Source: Lachnospiraceae bacterium
GTDB taxonomy: Bacteria > Bacillota > Clostridia > Lachnospirales > Lachnospiraceae
Length of the DNA: 64,000 nucleotides
Assembly: GCA_014799465.1 (NCBI GenBank)
Contig: JAAVHZ010000001.1
Coordinates: 1 to 64,000 of the forward strand
Direction: 5' to 3'
Below, piece after piece: positions 1 through 8,473 of the stretch; position 1 is the first letter of the stretch; the number at the start of each line of letters is the position of its first letter. The position numbers and the translations under genes were made by a program. The notes beneath the pieces are model-generated. The model had not been told where the DNA came from and did no database searches. It saw only the letters and a list, made by a program, of their open reading frames with translations.

Positions 1-1
1 T

Positions 2-58
2 ATTAGTATAACATCTGATGAAGGAAGAACACCTTCTTCTGTTATCAGTAAGAAATGA
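2..58 (+). CDS. 3' end of an unidentified gene
   Basis: An open frame enters from the left edge and ends with a TGA at 56-58. Only about 18 codons are visible (C-terminus ...RTPSSVISKK), too few to identify a family. It lies 65 bp upstream of the ABC transporter genes on the same strand, so it may be the first gene of that operon. Whether it is coding rests only on the open frame. Confidence 0.3.
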   Translation: MSITSDEGRTPSSVISKK

Positions 59-123
59 AATATAGAAACTTGTTAATCAAGTAGTCTTATTGACTACATC
101 ATTATTATACTAGGAGGAGCTTT

Positions 124-888
124 ATGAATCTGGAAAAAATGATGGAAAATTATAAGAAATTTATAAATGTGCAGCCTAAAGAAGAAAACATAACAGATAC
201 GATTCGTAAATCCAAGGAAGCTTTTTATAAGAAAGAACAGGAGAGAATGCTGAATTATTTTGAGTTTTTATTAACACAATTCCGCATGATTCAGAAAAGA
301 TGGTGGCTGTTTCAAATCATTCTTTTGACAGCCGCAGTAACTATTCTGCCATCCACTCAATCTGAATATTACATCAATAGGGGAATTGGAGTCACTGGAG
401 TACTATTTGTAGTTCTTATAATTCCCGAAATATGGAAAAACAAAACCTATAACTCTATGGAAATCGAAGCCTCCTCTTATTATTCGCTGAAACAGATTTA
501 TGCAGCACGAATTCTTCTGTTTGGAATTGTTGACATATTTCTGCTTACGGCATTTTGTGGAATTCTTCATGGAAATCTGCATTTTACATTTGCAGATATA
601 CTGGTGCAGTTTCTATTTCCAATGACAATAACTGCCTGTATCTGTTTCGGAATATTATGTAATAAATATTGCCGCAGCGAGATAACATCCATAGTGCTTT
701 GTATTATATGGAGCACCATTTGGCTGCTTATTACAATAAATGAAAATATATATGAAACCGCCGTACTGCCTATATGGCTGTTTCTATTCGGAATTGCTAT
801 TCTGTTTTTAGCTTTTGCTATTTATAAGACATTACAAGATTGTAGTAAATGTTTGGAGGTAAATTTTAATGGAATTGAAAATAACTGA
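124..888 (+). CDS. ABC-2 type transporter-associated membrane protein
   Basis: A 254-residue protein with a soluble N-terminal stretch of about 55 residues and then five or six hydrophobic segments (from about residue 60 to 240). No enzymatic motif is visible. It starts at ATG 124 behind a good AGGAGG at 112-117. Its last 20 bases overlap the start of the ABC ATPase gene, so the two are translationally coupled. It is probably one of two membrane subunits of the same ABC-2 type exporter, or an accessory permease. The substrate cannot be read from the sequence; comparable operons in clostridia are often linked to antimicrobial peptide resistance or export. Confidence 0.7.
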   Translation: MNLEKMMENYKKFINVQPKEENITDTIRKSKEAFYKKEQERMLNYFEFLLTQFRMIQKRWWLFQIILLTAAVTILPSTQSEYYINRGIGVTGVLFVVLIIPEIWKNKTYNSMEIEASSYYSLKQIYAARILLFGIVDIFLLTAFCGILHGNLHFTFADILVQFLFPMTITACICFGILCNKYCRSEITSIVLCIIWSTIWLLITINENIYETAVLPIWLFLFGIAILFLAFAIYKTLQDCSKCLEVNFNGIENN

Positions 889-1756
889 TTTAACAAAGGA
901 ATTTGGAGATTTTACCGCTGTAAATCATCTGGATATAACAATGGGAAATGGTGTATACGGATTATTAGGGGTAAATGGTGCCGGAAAAACCACATTGATG
1001 AGAATGCTCTGTACTCTGCTTCGCCCTACAGGCGGAGAAATTACCTATAACGGCAAAGAAATTTTCAAAATGGATGGAGAATATAGAAAAATTTTAGGAT
1101 ATCTGCCACAGGATTTCGGGTTCTATCCTGAATTCACAGTACATGATTATCTGATTTATATTGCAGCCATAAAGGGAATCCGTCCGGCAGTTGCAAAAAA
1201 AAGAGTGAAGGATCTTATTGACAGGGTCGGTCTTTCAAAAGCTGCAAATAAAAAAATGAAAAAATTGTCCGGAGGCATGAAACGTCGTGCCGGGATTGCA
1301 CAGGCAATGCTGAATAATCCTAAAGTTCTTGTTCTTGATGAACCCACTGCCGGTCTTGACCCCAACGAACGTGTACGTTTCCGTAACTTAATCAGCGAAC
1401 TTGCTGAAGAACGTCTTGTACTTTTATCTACGCATATTGTGTCGGATGTGGAGTACATAGCTAATGACATTTTACTTATGAAAGACGGTATGCTGATACA
1501 CAGAGGAACAGTATGGGAGCTTACTGACTCAATGTCAGAAAATGTATGGAAATGCCATGTACAAAAAAAAGAAGCTTCGCAGCTAATGAAAGAGTATAAA
1601 GTTTCTAATGTAAAATCCGGAGCTAATGGAATTGAATTAAGAATTATATCAGAAAATAAACCGATTCAGGATGCTGTTTTAGAAGAAACTAATCTTGAAG
1701 ATGTGTTTTTATATTATTTTGGCGAAAAGGCTGGTGAACAAAATGCTGAAGTATGA
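869..1756 (+). CDS. ABC transporter ATP-binding protein (ABC-2 type exporter)
   Basis: A 295-residue nucleotide-binding subunit. Walker A is GVNGAGKT (about residue 34), the Q-loop lies in YLPQDFG, the signature is LSGGM (about 133), Walker B is VLVLDEP (about 152), and the switch histidine is in STHIV. Length and motif order match the CcmA/DrrA-like ATPases that energise ABC-2 permeases. The C-terminal 80 residues form the usual short regulatory extension. The gene overlaps the upstream membrane gene by 20 bp and the downstream permease by 14 bp, so the three products should be made in a fixed ratio as one exporter in the inner face of the membrane. Confidence 0.9.
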   Translation: MELKITDLTKEFGDFTAVNHLDITMGNGVYGLLGVNGAGKTTLMRMLCTLLRPTGGEITYNGKEIFKMDGEYRKILGYLPQDFGFYPEFTVHDYLIYIAAIKGIRPAVAKKRVKDLIDRVGLSKAANKKMKKLSGGMKRRAGIAQAMLNNPKVLVLDEPTAGLDPNERVRFRNLISELAEERLVLLSTHIVSDVEYIANDILLMKDGMLIHRGTVWELTDSMSENVWKCHVQKKEASQLMKEYKVSNVKSGANGIELRIISENKPIQDAVLEETNLEDVFLYYFGEKAGEQNAEV

Positions 1757-2936
1757 AATTAAAAAAATCTTTTTAAAACCTGTTAATAGAATTGTACTTA
1801 TGGTGCTGGCGGTAATCATTCTGATTGGAAGCTTTCTGGCAATTCGTGATGTAAAGTATTATAGAGGCGAAAACCATTCTGCACTATCAGGCTTGTCTGC
1901 TGCCCGTCAGTTAAAAAAAGAGAAAAATCAATGGAAAGGTTATATTACCGAAGAAGTCATAATGCGTGTAGTTGAAGAAAATAAAACTATAAAATTATCA
2001 TCCGATTCACCTGATAATGCTTTAGCCTTATGTCAGGGATTTGAAGATATAAGACATTTGATTAACCTTGGTTTTTCTGAAACCGGAAATTATGATTACT
2101 ATTTATGTGACAATATTTCTTCAGGGAAAGCAGCCGGACTTTATGAAAGAAGAATTTCAAAATTAAAAGAGGAATTATCAGCTTCTGGAGATACGAAAAC
2201 TGCGGATTTTTTAGTCCACCAATATGAAAAACTAAAGACTCCTCTTTATTATGAATATATGGAAGGCTGGAAGGCTCTTTTGGATTCCCAATATCTGCCC
2301 ACACTTATGATTATTACAATAGTAATTATAGGATTTTTAGTATCCGGTGTTTTTTCAAACGAGTTTCATCTTAAAGCAGACTCTATATTCTTTTCTACAG
2401 AGTTTGGAAGAAATAAAGCAATTAGTGCTAAAATAAAAGCCGGTTTTTTAATCATAACTGTTGTTTACTGGTCTGTTATGCTGCTCTTTTCTGCAATTAT
2501 ACTTGGGGTATTAGGTTTTGACGGGGCAGGATGTATGATTCAGGCAGGAGAGAACTGGTCTAGTTTATACAATATTACTTACTTTCAAAGCTGGTTGCTT
2601 ACAATGTTCGGCGGATATATTGGAAATCTGTTTATACTGATGCTTGCCATGTTTATATCTGTAATAAGCCGCTCTACAGTAATTACAATTACTATTCCGT
2701 TTGCGTTATCCTGTGCACCGATGTTTCTTGGACGTATTCCGTTATTTACAGATATTATGAATCTTTTTCCTGATATGCTGCTAAGGATGTGTGCTTTTTT
2801 AGATGACTTGACTGTTTACGAAATCGGAGGAAAGGTATTTGGTGTGTATGCTATATTGATTCCGGTTTATTTGTTACTTTCCTTTGTTGTTGTACCATTG
2901 ATTTATTGTAGTTATAAGAAAGCAGAGGTAAAATAG
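1743..2936 (+). CDS. ABC-2 type transporter permease
   Basis: A 397-residue membrane protein: one N-terminal hydrophobic helix (about residues 20-36), a large hydrophilic loop of about 150 residues, then five or six transmembrane segments from about residue 190 to the end. This is the layout of ABC-2/NatB-type permeases. I chose ATG 1743, which starts MLKYEIKKIF, because it overlaps the ATPase stop by a few codons. The frame stays open to an ATG at 1695, but that would place 62 bases inside the ATPase gene. Last gene of the operon; a bidirectional hairpin follows. Confidence 0.82.
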   Translation: MLKYEIKKIFLKPVNRIVLMVLAVIILIGSFLAIRDVKYYRGENHSALSGLSAARQLKKEKNQWKGYITEEVIMRVVEENKTIKLSSDSPDNALALCQGFEDIRHLINLGFSETGNYDYYLCDNISSGKAAGLYERRISKLKEELSASGDTKTADFLVHQYEKLKTPLYYEYMEGWKALLDSQYLPTLMIITIVIIGFLVSGVFSNEFHLKADSIFFSTEFGRNKAISAKIKAGFLIITVVYWSVMLLFSAIILGVLGFDGAGCMIQAGENWSSLYNITYFQSWLLTMFGGYIGNLFILMLAMFISVISRSTVITITIPFALSCAPMFLGRIPLFTDIMNLFPDMLLRMCAFLDDLTVYEIGGKVFGVYAILIPVYLLLSFVVVPLIYCSYKKAEVK

Positions 2937-2947
2937 CAACATGAAAA

Positions 2948-2982
2948 CAGCGTACAGTATATCAAAATAATATTGTACGCTG
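2948..2982. terminator. Bidirectional hairpin between convergent genes
   Basis: CAGCGTACA...TGTACGCTG forms a stem of 9 bp plus extra AT pairs. It is followed by T-rich sequence on both sides (short T-runs), between the ABC operon (+) and rtcB (-). It fits a shared intrinsic terminator. Confidence 0.6.
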
Positions 2983-2996
2983 CCAATTCTTTAGTT

Positions 2997-4205
2997 TTAT
3001 CTCTCCACCCCCGCCTTAAAATTATAAACAGGCTTAATCACATTAACAACCTCTGCCGTATCACCGATATTATTAACTATATCATCAATACTTTTATATG
3101 CCATAGGACACTCATCCAGAGTACTCCTGCTTACTGATGTGGTGTAAATCCCCTGCATCTCATTCTCATATTCCTCTACAGAAAATGCCTCCTTTGCCTC
3201 AGAGCGTGACATAATCCGCCCAGCCCCATGAGGTGCTGAATAATTCCAGTCAGGGTTCCCCTTTCCTATACAAATAAGGCTGCCGTCTCTCATATTAATT
3301 GGAATCAGAATCTTTTCTCCCTCCTCTGCAGAAACAGCACCTTTTCTTAAAATATTTTTCTCCGTATCAAGATAATTATGAACTGTGGTAAATTCTTCCG
3401 CACTATGTAAACCCATTCCCTGTAATAATTCATCCATCATGGCTTTTCTGTTTAACATGGCATATTCCTGAACTATCTTCATATCATGTATATAATCATC
3501 AAATAAATCACCTTCCACATAAGCCAGTTCTTTTGGAACAGATGTGGTCTTTGTTGATTTAAGCTTTTTAACCTCACTTTCAATCTCTCTGTCCCTTTTT
3601 TGCTTTTTTAAACTTGCAACCAGATTCTCCACATCTTCATAGCTGCTTCCATTCAACTTATGATATCCGGCATTCTGATAAAATTTGGCGACTTCCAGAC
3701 CAAGATGCCTTGAGCCTGAGTGGATAACCAGATATATATTCCCCTGCCCGTCAGTATCAGCTTCAATAAAATGATTTCCGCCTCCAAGTGTACCAAGACT
3801 TTTCTCAGCACGGAGCATATCAATATGACCTGCACATTTTAACTCACCTAACTTCAATCTTTTCAGATATGGATGATTTTTTTCACGAATGGCAAATCCT
3901 GAGGGAATTCTTTCATAAATCAAACGATCCAATTCTTTAAGATTCAGTTCTTTTTCCTTTAACATTACCGTTTCCATTCCGCATCCAATATCTGCCCCAA
4001 CCAGATTCGGAACTATTTTATCTTTAATGGTCATAGTCGTTCCAACGGTACATCCACTGCCTGCATGCACATCCGGCATCATACAGATTTTAGCATCTTT
4101 TACAAACTCCTGACTGCATAACAGTATAATCTGTGCAATGGAATCCTGGTCTATTATATCCGTAAAGACTTTTGCAGTATTATATTTTCCTTTTATTTCT
4201 AACAT
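2997..4205 (-). CDS. rtcB: RtcB family RNA ligase
   Basis: A 402-residue RtcB protein, which joins 2',3'-cyclic phosphate (or 3'-phosphate) RNA ends to 5'-OH ends using Mn2+ and GTP. The family motifs are present in order: PDVHAGSGCTVG (metal site, about residue 43), VGADIGCGM (about 69), GGGNHF (about 142), HSGSRHLG, and near the C-terminus APHGAGRIMSRSEAK, which carries the guanylylated histidine region (APHGAGR). No archease gene is visible nearby. The start lies only 32 bp after the stop of the kinase-associated gene, so it is probably the last gene of the two-component operon. That is an unusual setting for an RNA repair ligase. Confidence 0.92.
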   Translation of the reverse strand: MLEIKGKYNTAKVFTDIIDQDSIAQIILLCSQEFVKDAKICMMPDVHAGSGCTVGTTMTIKDKIVPNLVGADIGCGMETVMLKEKELNLKELDRLIYERIPSGFAIREKNHPYLKRLKLGELKCAGHIDMLRAEKSLGTLGGGNHFIEADTDGQGNIYLVIHSGSRHLGLEVAKFYQNAGYHKLNGSSYEDVENLVASLKKQKRDREIESEVKKLKSTKTTSVPKELAYVEGDLFDDYIHDMKIVQEYAMLNRKAMMDELLQGMGLHSAEEFTTVHNYLDTEKNILRKGAVSAEEGEKILIPINMRDGSLICIGKGNPDWNYSAPHGAGRIMSRSEAKEAFSVEEYENEMQGIYTTSVSRSTLDECPMAYKSIDDIVNNIGDTAEVVNVIKPVYNFKAGVER

Positions 4206-4237
4206 TTTGCACCATCTCCTTTATGTCAACATCTTTC

Positions 4238-4978
4238 CTAATCTTCGCTCTTACTATAGTCGGCATCATAATATCCCATAACAACAGGCACAATCCCAAA
4301 TCTATAGTATATAGGCTTATATGGATACTGCATAATAAAATAATATATCAGCTGCCCTTCAATCTGAAACGCCAGTCTTTTAAACTCGCTATCGTCTGCA
4401 TAAAAATTATCTAACCCAAGATAATTTCCTCCCAGATAGTCCACATATTTTTTTGCCTTTCTTTCAATATCCATATCTGCGTCCTGTCTTTTCTCCATGA
4501 ATCCCATTACCTTACCGGTATCACTATCCATATTTATCCATACCACATTATCTTCCAAATCAGAAAAATAGAAAGAATATAGAATCACAATGTTCACACT
4601 GTCAGTGACTTCCATATATAATTCTTTTTGCACAGTATCCATCACATAATTATCATCTCTAACCAGAATCCCACATTGCATTAATTCATTTAGTACTGAT
4701 TTTCCTTTCTCGTCCAGTTCTTCTTTTTCATCAACTGATATATACATATCTATAGGCTCACTAAATTTGCCAACCTTCGGATATATAATATCAAATTTAT
4801 CTGCTAATGTTAGTTCATTTATTTTTTGAAAAGAGACTTCCTTCTCATCACTTTCAGCTAAATTCTCAATCTGACGTTCATCTTCCCATCTAAACCTCTC
4901 CTCCGGAATACGATAGCTTAAAACAAAAATTCCAATTACTCCTAAAATCAATATTAAAAAATGCAGTTTATTCCTCAT
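4238..4978 (-). CDS. Membrane-anchored extracytoplasmic protein linked to a histidine kinase
   Basis: A 246-residue protein of unknown family. An N-terminal hydrophobic segment (about residues 5-22) is followed directly by a charged region, so it is probably a signal anchor with the rest outside the cell. The gene overlaps the end of the histidine kinase gene by 11 bp, which points to coupled expression and perhaps to a role in modulating the kinase. No catalytic motif is evident. The C-terminal portion (Y-rich, about residues 205-235) resembles no domain I can name. Confidence 0.65.
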   Translation of the reverse strand: MRNKLHFLILILGVIGIFVLSYRIPEERFRWEDERQIENLAESDEKEVSFQKINELTLADKFDIIYPKVGKFSEPIDMYISVDEKEELDEKGKSVLNELMQCGILVRDDNYVMDTVQKELYMEVTDSVNIVILYSFYFSDLEDNVVWINMDSDTGKVMGFMEKRQDADMDIERKAKKYVDYLGGNYLGLDNFYADDSEFKRLAFQIEGQLIYYFIMQYPYKPIYYRFGIVPVVMGYYDADYSKSED

Positions 4979-6401
4979 CAGCTATGTCCTCTTTCTCCAT
5001 CGAAAGTAAAATAGTAACTTTTGTTCCTGTTCCCTGTACACTTTCAAACTTCATCGTTCCTCCATGCAGTTTGACAATTGTACTGGATATGGTAAGACCT
5101 AAGCCCGCCCCTCCCCGTTCTCTGCTTCTGGATTTATCTACCATGTAAAATGCATCTGCAATATTTTTAATCTGAGACTCCGGGATACCTTTTCCTGTAT
5201 CTTCAACTTCAATACAATATCTATCACCTTTTCTGACTCCTGTAATTGAGATTTCCCGTTTCTCTTCCAATGCCTTTCTTGCATTATCCAAAATATTTAC
5301 TATTACTGTTTTCATTAAAACAGGTTCTACCCATAACCGGGATTCCTGAATACTCATATGAAATCTTATATTTTCCCTTGCAAATACCGGCTCCATAGAT
5401 TTTCTTATATCTTCAAAGAATTGATTAATATTAATATTTTCATACTGTATTTCCTGTTTTTTCAATACGATAATATCAAGCATACGCAATGACAATTTCT
5501 CAAGACGTTTTCCCTCTTGATATATATAATTAGCACATTGAAATGTCATTTCAGGAGTTATGCTGCCTGAACGGAGCAAGTCAGCGTATCCTATAATAGA
5601 AGTCATAGGCGTCTTTATTTCATGTGCAAAGTTTCCTACAAACTCCTCTTCTCTCTTAACTGCATCCTCCAATTCTTCCATATTTGATTGGATAGAATCT
5701 GCCATCTGGTTGAAACGTTTTGAAAGAATATCAATCTCGTCTCTCTCATTTTTCTTCATCGGAAGGCGGACTGTAATATCTCCTTCAGCAATTTTATCTA
5801 CTATTTTAACAATTGTATTTAAAGGTCTCGTTATCGCCCCTGCCACAACCATACTTACAAACATATTTATTAAAAGAAGTATCAGGGATATTTTCTGATA
5901 TATCTTTATCTGTTCATCTCTTTGTTCAAACACTGATGTACATTCATAATTGCTCTCAATGTAATATTTTTTATTTTCTATATTAAACTCATTTACCATC
6001 TGTATAAAATATCTGCCATCACTTTTACATAACTGCCAGACCACTTTACCAGACTTTGCATTTTTGTAGAAACCATTATTATCCCATGATGATACATTTG
6101 AATAAATCGTCTGACCGCCCACATCTAAGATTCGGAATTTGCATGTTTCTTCCGTTTGTTGATTAGATAATTCTTTTGCTGATAATTGTAATCTATCTTC
6201 AATTGTTTTCAGGTTATCCTGCGAATTATTGTAATATGTTGACAACACTACTCTGTTCATATAATTCTGCTGCATTACTTTATCAAGAAATTGCTGATAT
6301 GAATTCTGAAACGAAGCGTTTACCACGAGATAACTGCCTAGCGTAAACAATGCCGCAAATATTGATACTGTACTTAGAAAAAACTTCCATTTAATTTTCA
6401 T
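4968..6401 (-). CDS. Sensor histidine kinase
   Basis: A 477-residue membrane kinase. TM1 is at about residues 7-28, an extracellular sensor of about 140 residues follows, and TM2 lies at about 170-190. A HAMP domain (about 190-245) leads into a dimerisation helix with the phosphoacceptor His260 in FAHEIKTPMTS. The ATPase domain carries the N box (ILDNARKAL), the G1 box (VEDTGKGIP) and the G2 region (GGAGLGLTI). The gene overlaps the response regulator by 11 bp upstream and the anchored protein by 11 bp downstream. The signal sensed is unknown. Confidence 0.92.
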   Translation of the reverse strand: MKIKWKFFLSTVSIFAALFTLGSYLVVNASFQNSYQQFLDKVMQQNYMNRVVLSTYYNNSQDNLKTIEDRLQLSAKELSNQQTEETCKFRILDVGGQTIYSNVSSWDNNGFYKNAKSGKVVWQLCKSDGRYFIQMVNEFNIENKKYYIESNYECTSVFEQRDEQIKIYQKISLILLLINMFVSMVVAGAITRPLNTIVKIVDKIAEGDITVRLPMKKNERDEIDILSKRFNQMADSIQSNMEELEDAVKREEEFVGNFAHEIKTPMTSIIGYADLLRSGSITPEMTFQCANYIYQEGKRLEKLSLRMLDIIVLKKQEIQYENININQFFEDIRKSMEPVFARENIRFHMSIQESRLWVEPVLMKTVIVNILDNARKALEEKREISITGVRKGDRYCIEVEDTGKGIPESQIKNIADAFYMVDKSRSRERGGAGLGLTISSTIVKLHGGTMKFESVQGTGTKVTILLSMEKEDIADEE

Positions 6402-7056
6402 CTTTCAGTTCCAACCGATATCCCACTTTATATATTGTTTTCAGCTCCATTTCCAACCCAACCTTTTTCCTCATACGCTGTATATGTAAATCAACGGTTC
6501 TGCTGTCTCCTTCATAATCCCCGCCCCAGACACGCTCATATATGACATCACGAAATAATGCAATATTGGGATTTTGTGCAAACAGGGCAAGCAAGTCGAA
6601 CTCCTTTGGCGTCAGAGGAATTTCCTCGCTGCCCTTCTTCACACTTCTTGATATAAGATTAATCTCCAAATCCTTTATCATAAATACCATTTTCTTTTTA
6701 TTGTATCTTCTAAGTACCACATCTACCCGTGCAAGCAGTTCCGCCACATCAAAAGGCTTTACAATATAATCTTCCGCCCCCATATTAAGCCCTTTTACTT
6801 TATCCTTTACATCTGATTTTGCAGTAATAAATATAACAGGAATATTCAAAGGATATATATAATCCATAAGTTCAAATCCGTCTATTCCCGGCAGCATAAT
6901 ATCTAAAAGTATCAAATCATATATATTCTCATCAATCAAGCCCACCGCATCTGTTCCTGTAAATACAGAGTCACAATGATAACCTGCCCTTTCCAGACTC
7001 ATGGAAATCAGATTCGCTATGGGCTTTTCATCTTCAATAATCAATATCCGTACCAC
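6391..7056 (-). CDS. OmpR/PhoB-family response regulator
   Basis: A 221-residue regulator. The receiver domain (residues 1-115) has the acidic pair E8-D9, phosphoacceptor Asp52 in LLDIMLPG, and Lys in VKPFD. The C-terminal winged-helix DNA-binding domain (about 125-218) has the typical LTPKEFDLL and YKVGYRL segments. It is the first gene of the operon with the adjacent kinase. A perfect 11-bp tandem repeat lies 54-75 bp upstream of the start and may be its own binding site, giving autoregulation. Confidence 0.93.
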   Translation of the reverse strand: MVRILIIEDEKPIANLISMSLERAGYHCDSVFTGTDAVGLIDENIYDLILLDIMLPGIDGFELMDYIYPLNIPVIFITAKSDVKDKVKGLNMGAEDYIVKPFDVAELLARVDVVLRRYNKKKMVFMIKDLEINLISRSVKKGSEEIPLTPKEFDLLALFAQNPNIALFRDVIYERVWGGDYEGDSRTVDLHIQRMRKKVGLEMELKTIYKVGYRLELKDEN

Positions 7057-7109
7057 TACATTTTCTCCGTCTAAACTATAATTATCAGGCTAAAGATTAT
7101 TTACTAAAT

Positions 7110-7131
7110 TTTTGCATCAATTTTGCATCAA
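7110..7131 (-). promoter_or_regulatory. Tandem 11-bp direct repeat, probable response-regulator operator
   Basis: On the minus strand TTGATGCAAAA occurs twice head-to-tail without a single mismatch (7110-7120 and 7121-7131). OmpR/PhoB-type regulators bind as head-to-tail dimers to tandem 11-bp half sites, and this one lies just upstream of such a regulator gene. The role as operator is inferred. Confidence 0.55.
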
Positions 7132-7137
7132 TCTGTA

Positions 7138-7578
7138 CTAATCATCAATTCCAAAATTAAACTCCAGTTTATCTTCTGATGCATCTAATTTGTCTTCCAG
7201 CTCATCCAACTGCTTCTCCTGACTTCTGTAATCGTCATACGAAATCTCTCCACGTTTATACAAGTTTTCAATATAATCATCATGTTTGTCTAAACGATGG
7301 TCAACTGTATCAATTTCGTCTTTTAGTTCAATAAACTGTGCCTGTTTTTCATCTTTATTATCTGATGGTATGGCTGAATCTGCCTTTTTTGTCACTTCAT
7401 CCACTGCATTTATCAGAGACTCTATGGTATCTTCTGTGTCATTTACTGATACAGATGTTTTCTCGGTATTACCTGATTGTTTAGTACTTTCATTAGTACC
7501 GGATTTGTTTCCGCATCCTGCCAAAACAATAGCACTTACCACAATTACCGAAAGTGAAAATAGTCTTAATCTCTTCAT
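7138..7578 (-). CDS. Predicted lipoprotein
   Basis: A 146-residue secreted lipoprotein. A lipid-anchor signal peptide ends in the lipobox LAGC (cysteine at about residue 22), followed by a Ser/Thr/Asn-rich linker (about 25-55) and an acidic, helical, coiled-coil-like domain rich in Asp, Glu and Lys (about 55-146). I chose ATG 7578 rather than the ATG at 7590 because GGAGG lies directly before it. No family is recognised. The gene ends just upstream of the two-component operon on the same strand, but the intergenic repeat suggests separate control. Confidence 0.72.
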   Translation of the reverse strand: MKRLRLFSLSVIVVSAIVLAGCGNKSGTNESTKQSGNTEKTSVSVNDTEDTIESLINAVDEVTKKADSAIPSDNKDEKQAQFIELKDEIDTVDHRLDKHDDYIENLYKRGEISYDDYRSQEKQLDELEDKLDASEDKLEFNFGIDD

Positions 7579-7663
7579 AAAAACCTCCATTTCTATTTTT
7601 ACATATACTATATCACTTAATAAAAATAATATTCATAAAGAGAGTTTGACTTAAATCATTTTT

Positions 7664-8098
7664 TCAGATAATATACTGGTCTGATTTTTCTGACTGCCAC
7701 TCCAGCAAATCCTCAAGTGTTATATTATCTACCACATTATTAATTGCATCATTTAACCGTTCCCATACCTTTATGGTAACACAAGTATCACGCTTATCAC
7801 ATTCATAATTTTCCTCTGCGACACAACTTACCGGAGCCAAATCACCTTCAGTAAGTCTTAATATCATTCCTACAGTATACTCCTCAGGATTTTTCTTTAA
7901 AAGATAACCGCCCTGAGAACCTCTTATACTCCTCACATATCCTGCCTTATTCAATATGGAAATAATCTGTTCCAGATACTTTTCCGAAATCTGCTGCCTC
8001 TTAGCTATATCCTTTATGCTCACAGGCTCACCTGTATTATATGTTGCCAAATCAAGCATTAATCTTAATGCATATCTTCCTTTTGTAGATATCTTCAT
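7664..8098 (-). CDS. Rrf2 family transcriptional regulator (IscR-like)
   Basis: A 144-residue Rrf2 protein. The N-terminal winged helix begins MKISTKGRYALRLMLDLA and contains the recognition segment GSQGGYLL. Three cysteines, in a C-X7-C-X5-C array at about residues 92-106, match the Fe-S cluster ligands of IscR-type members, so it may sense Fe-S or redox state. No suf/isc or cysteine biosynthesis genes are adjacent in the window, so the regulon is unknown. A consensus promoter with a dyad between -35 and -10 precedes it and suggests autoregulation. Confidence 0.88.
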   Translation of the reverse strand: MKISTKGRYALRLMLDLATYNTGEPVSIKDIAKRQQISEKYLEQIISILNKAGYVRSIRGSQGGYLLKKNPEEYTVGMILRLTEGDLAPVSCVAEENYECDKRDTCVTIKVWERLNDAINNVVDNITLEDLLEWQSEKSDQYII

Positions 8099-8137
8099 CC
8101 GGTTCTTCCTTTCTAATTTCCAACTTATTTAATATGA

Positions 8138-8166
8138 ATTGTATATTTTCCTATAGAAAATGTCAA
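8138..8166 (-). promoter_or_regulatory. Promoter of the Rrf2 regulator, with internal dyad
   Basis: On the minus strand TTGACA (8161-8166) and TACAAT (8138-8143) are separated by 17 bp. The spacer contains the dyad TTTTCTATAGGAAAA (8146-8160), a plausible autoregulatory operator. Confidence 0.65.
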
Positions 8167-8180
8167 GAACTATAATGCAA

Positions 8181-8365
8181 TGTAACAGTTCAGCCATCAT
8201 TCATAATTTGCCAGACTATGTATTATGACTAAAAATTAAAATATCTGCTGGCAAATTATTCATGTAGGGCGTCCGCCCTATAGAGAATAATATATAATAA
8301 TTTCTTAGTGAGCAAGCTCCCACGAAATTATTATATATTATTCTCTGCATGACTGAACTGTTACA
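8181..8365. repeat. Palindromic MITE-like element, copy 1 (with nested hairpin)
   Basis: Terminal inverted repeats begin TGTAACAGTTCAGCCAT (left, 8181-8197) and match the right end (8349-8365) with one mismatch. The core is a long perfect hairpin with arms AGAGAATAATATATAATAAT... and loop TTAGTGAGCAAGCTCCCAC. A GGGCGTCCGCCC mini-hairpin lies on one side. The same element occurs at 37151 and 46553. This copy is about 60 bp longer because a second inverted repeat (ATAATTTGCCAG...CTGGCAAATTAT, 8203-8259) replaces a 9-bp segment. No clear target duplication is visible. Confidence 0.8.
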
Positions 8366-8384
8366 CAAAATTTATAAAAAATGA

Positions 8385-8414
8385 TTGACTTTTTTTAATT
8401 TAATTTAGTATAAT
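8385..8414 (+). promoter_or_regulatory. Promoter for the MATE leader
   Basis: TTGACT (8385-8390) and TATAAT (8409-8414) with an 18-bp spacer. Transcription should start near 8421, only about 13 nt before the leader terminator. Confidence 0.7.
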
Positions 8415-8433
8415 ACCTCTGTCGAGTGGCGAT

Positions 8434-8473
8434 AAGCGTAAATCCAGATTTTGGATTTGCGCTTCTTTTTTTT
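8434..8473 (+). terminator. Leader terminator/attenuator upstream of the MATE gene
   Basis: AAGCGTAAATCCA pairs with TTGGATTTGCGCTT (one G-U pair) and is followed by C and eight T. It lies between the promoter and the MATE start codon (8513), so default transcripts should stop here. Something must override it, such as an antiterminator fold, ribosome stalling or a ligand. I recognise no known riboswitch consensus in the short sequence before it. Confidence 0.7.

Noticed and set aside
81-97. Hairpin GTAGTC-TTATT-GACTAC before the first ABC gene
   Set aside because: The stem is only 6 bp with no T-run, so it is too weak to call as terminator or attenuator.
1156-1470. Minus-strand frame inside the ABC ATPase gene
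   Set aside because: Antisense shadow of a clear ATPase. No promoter or ribosome site.
8434-8473. Known riboswitch upstream of the MATE gene
   Set aside because: The sequence before the terminator is too short for the guanidine-I, yybP-ykoY, preQ1 or SAM classes, and I see none of their consensus motifs. Only the attenuator is reported.
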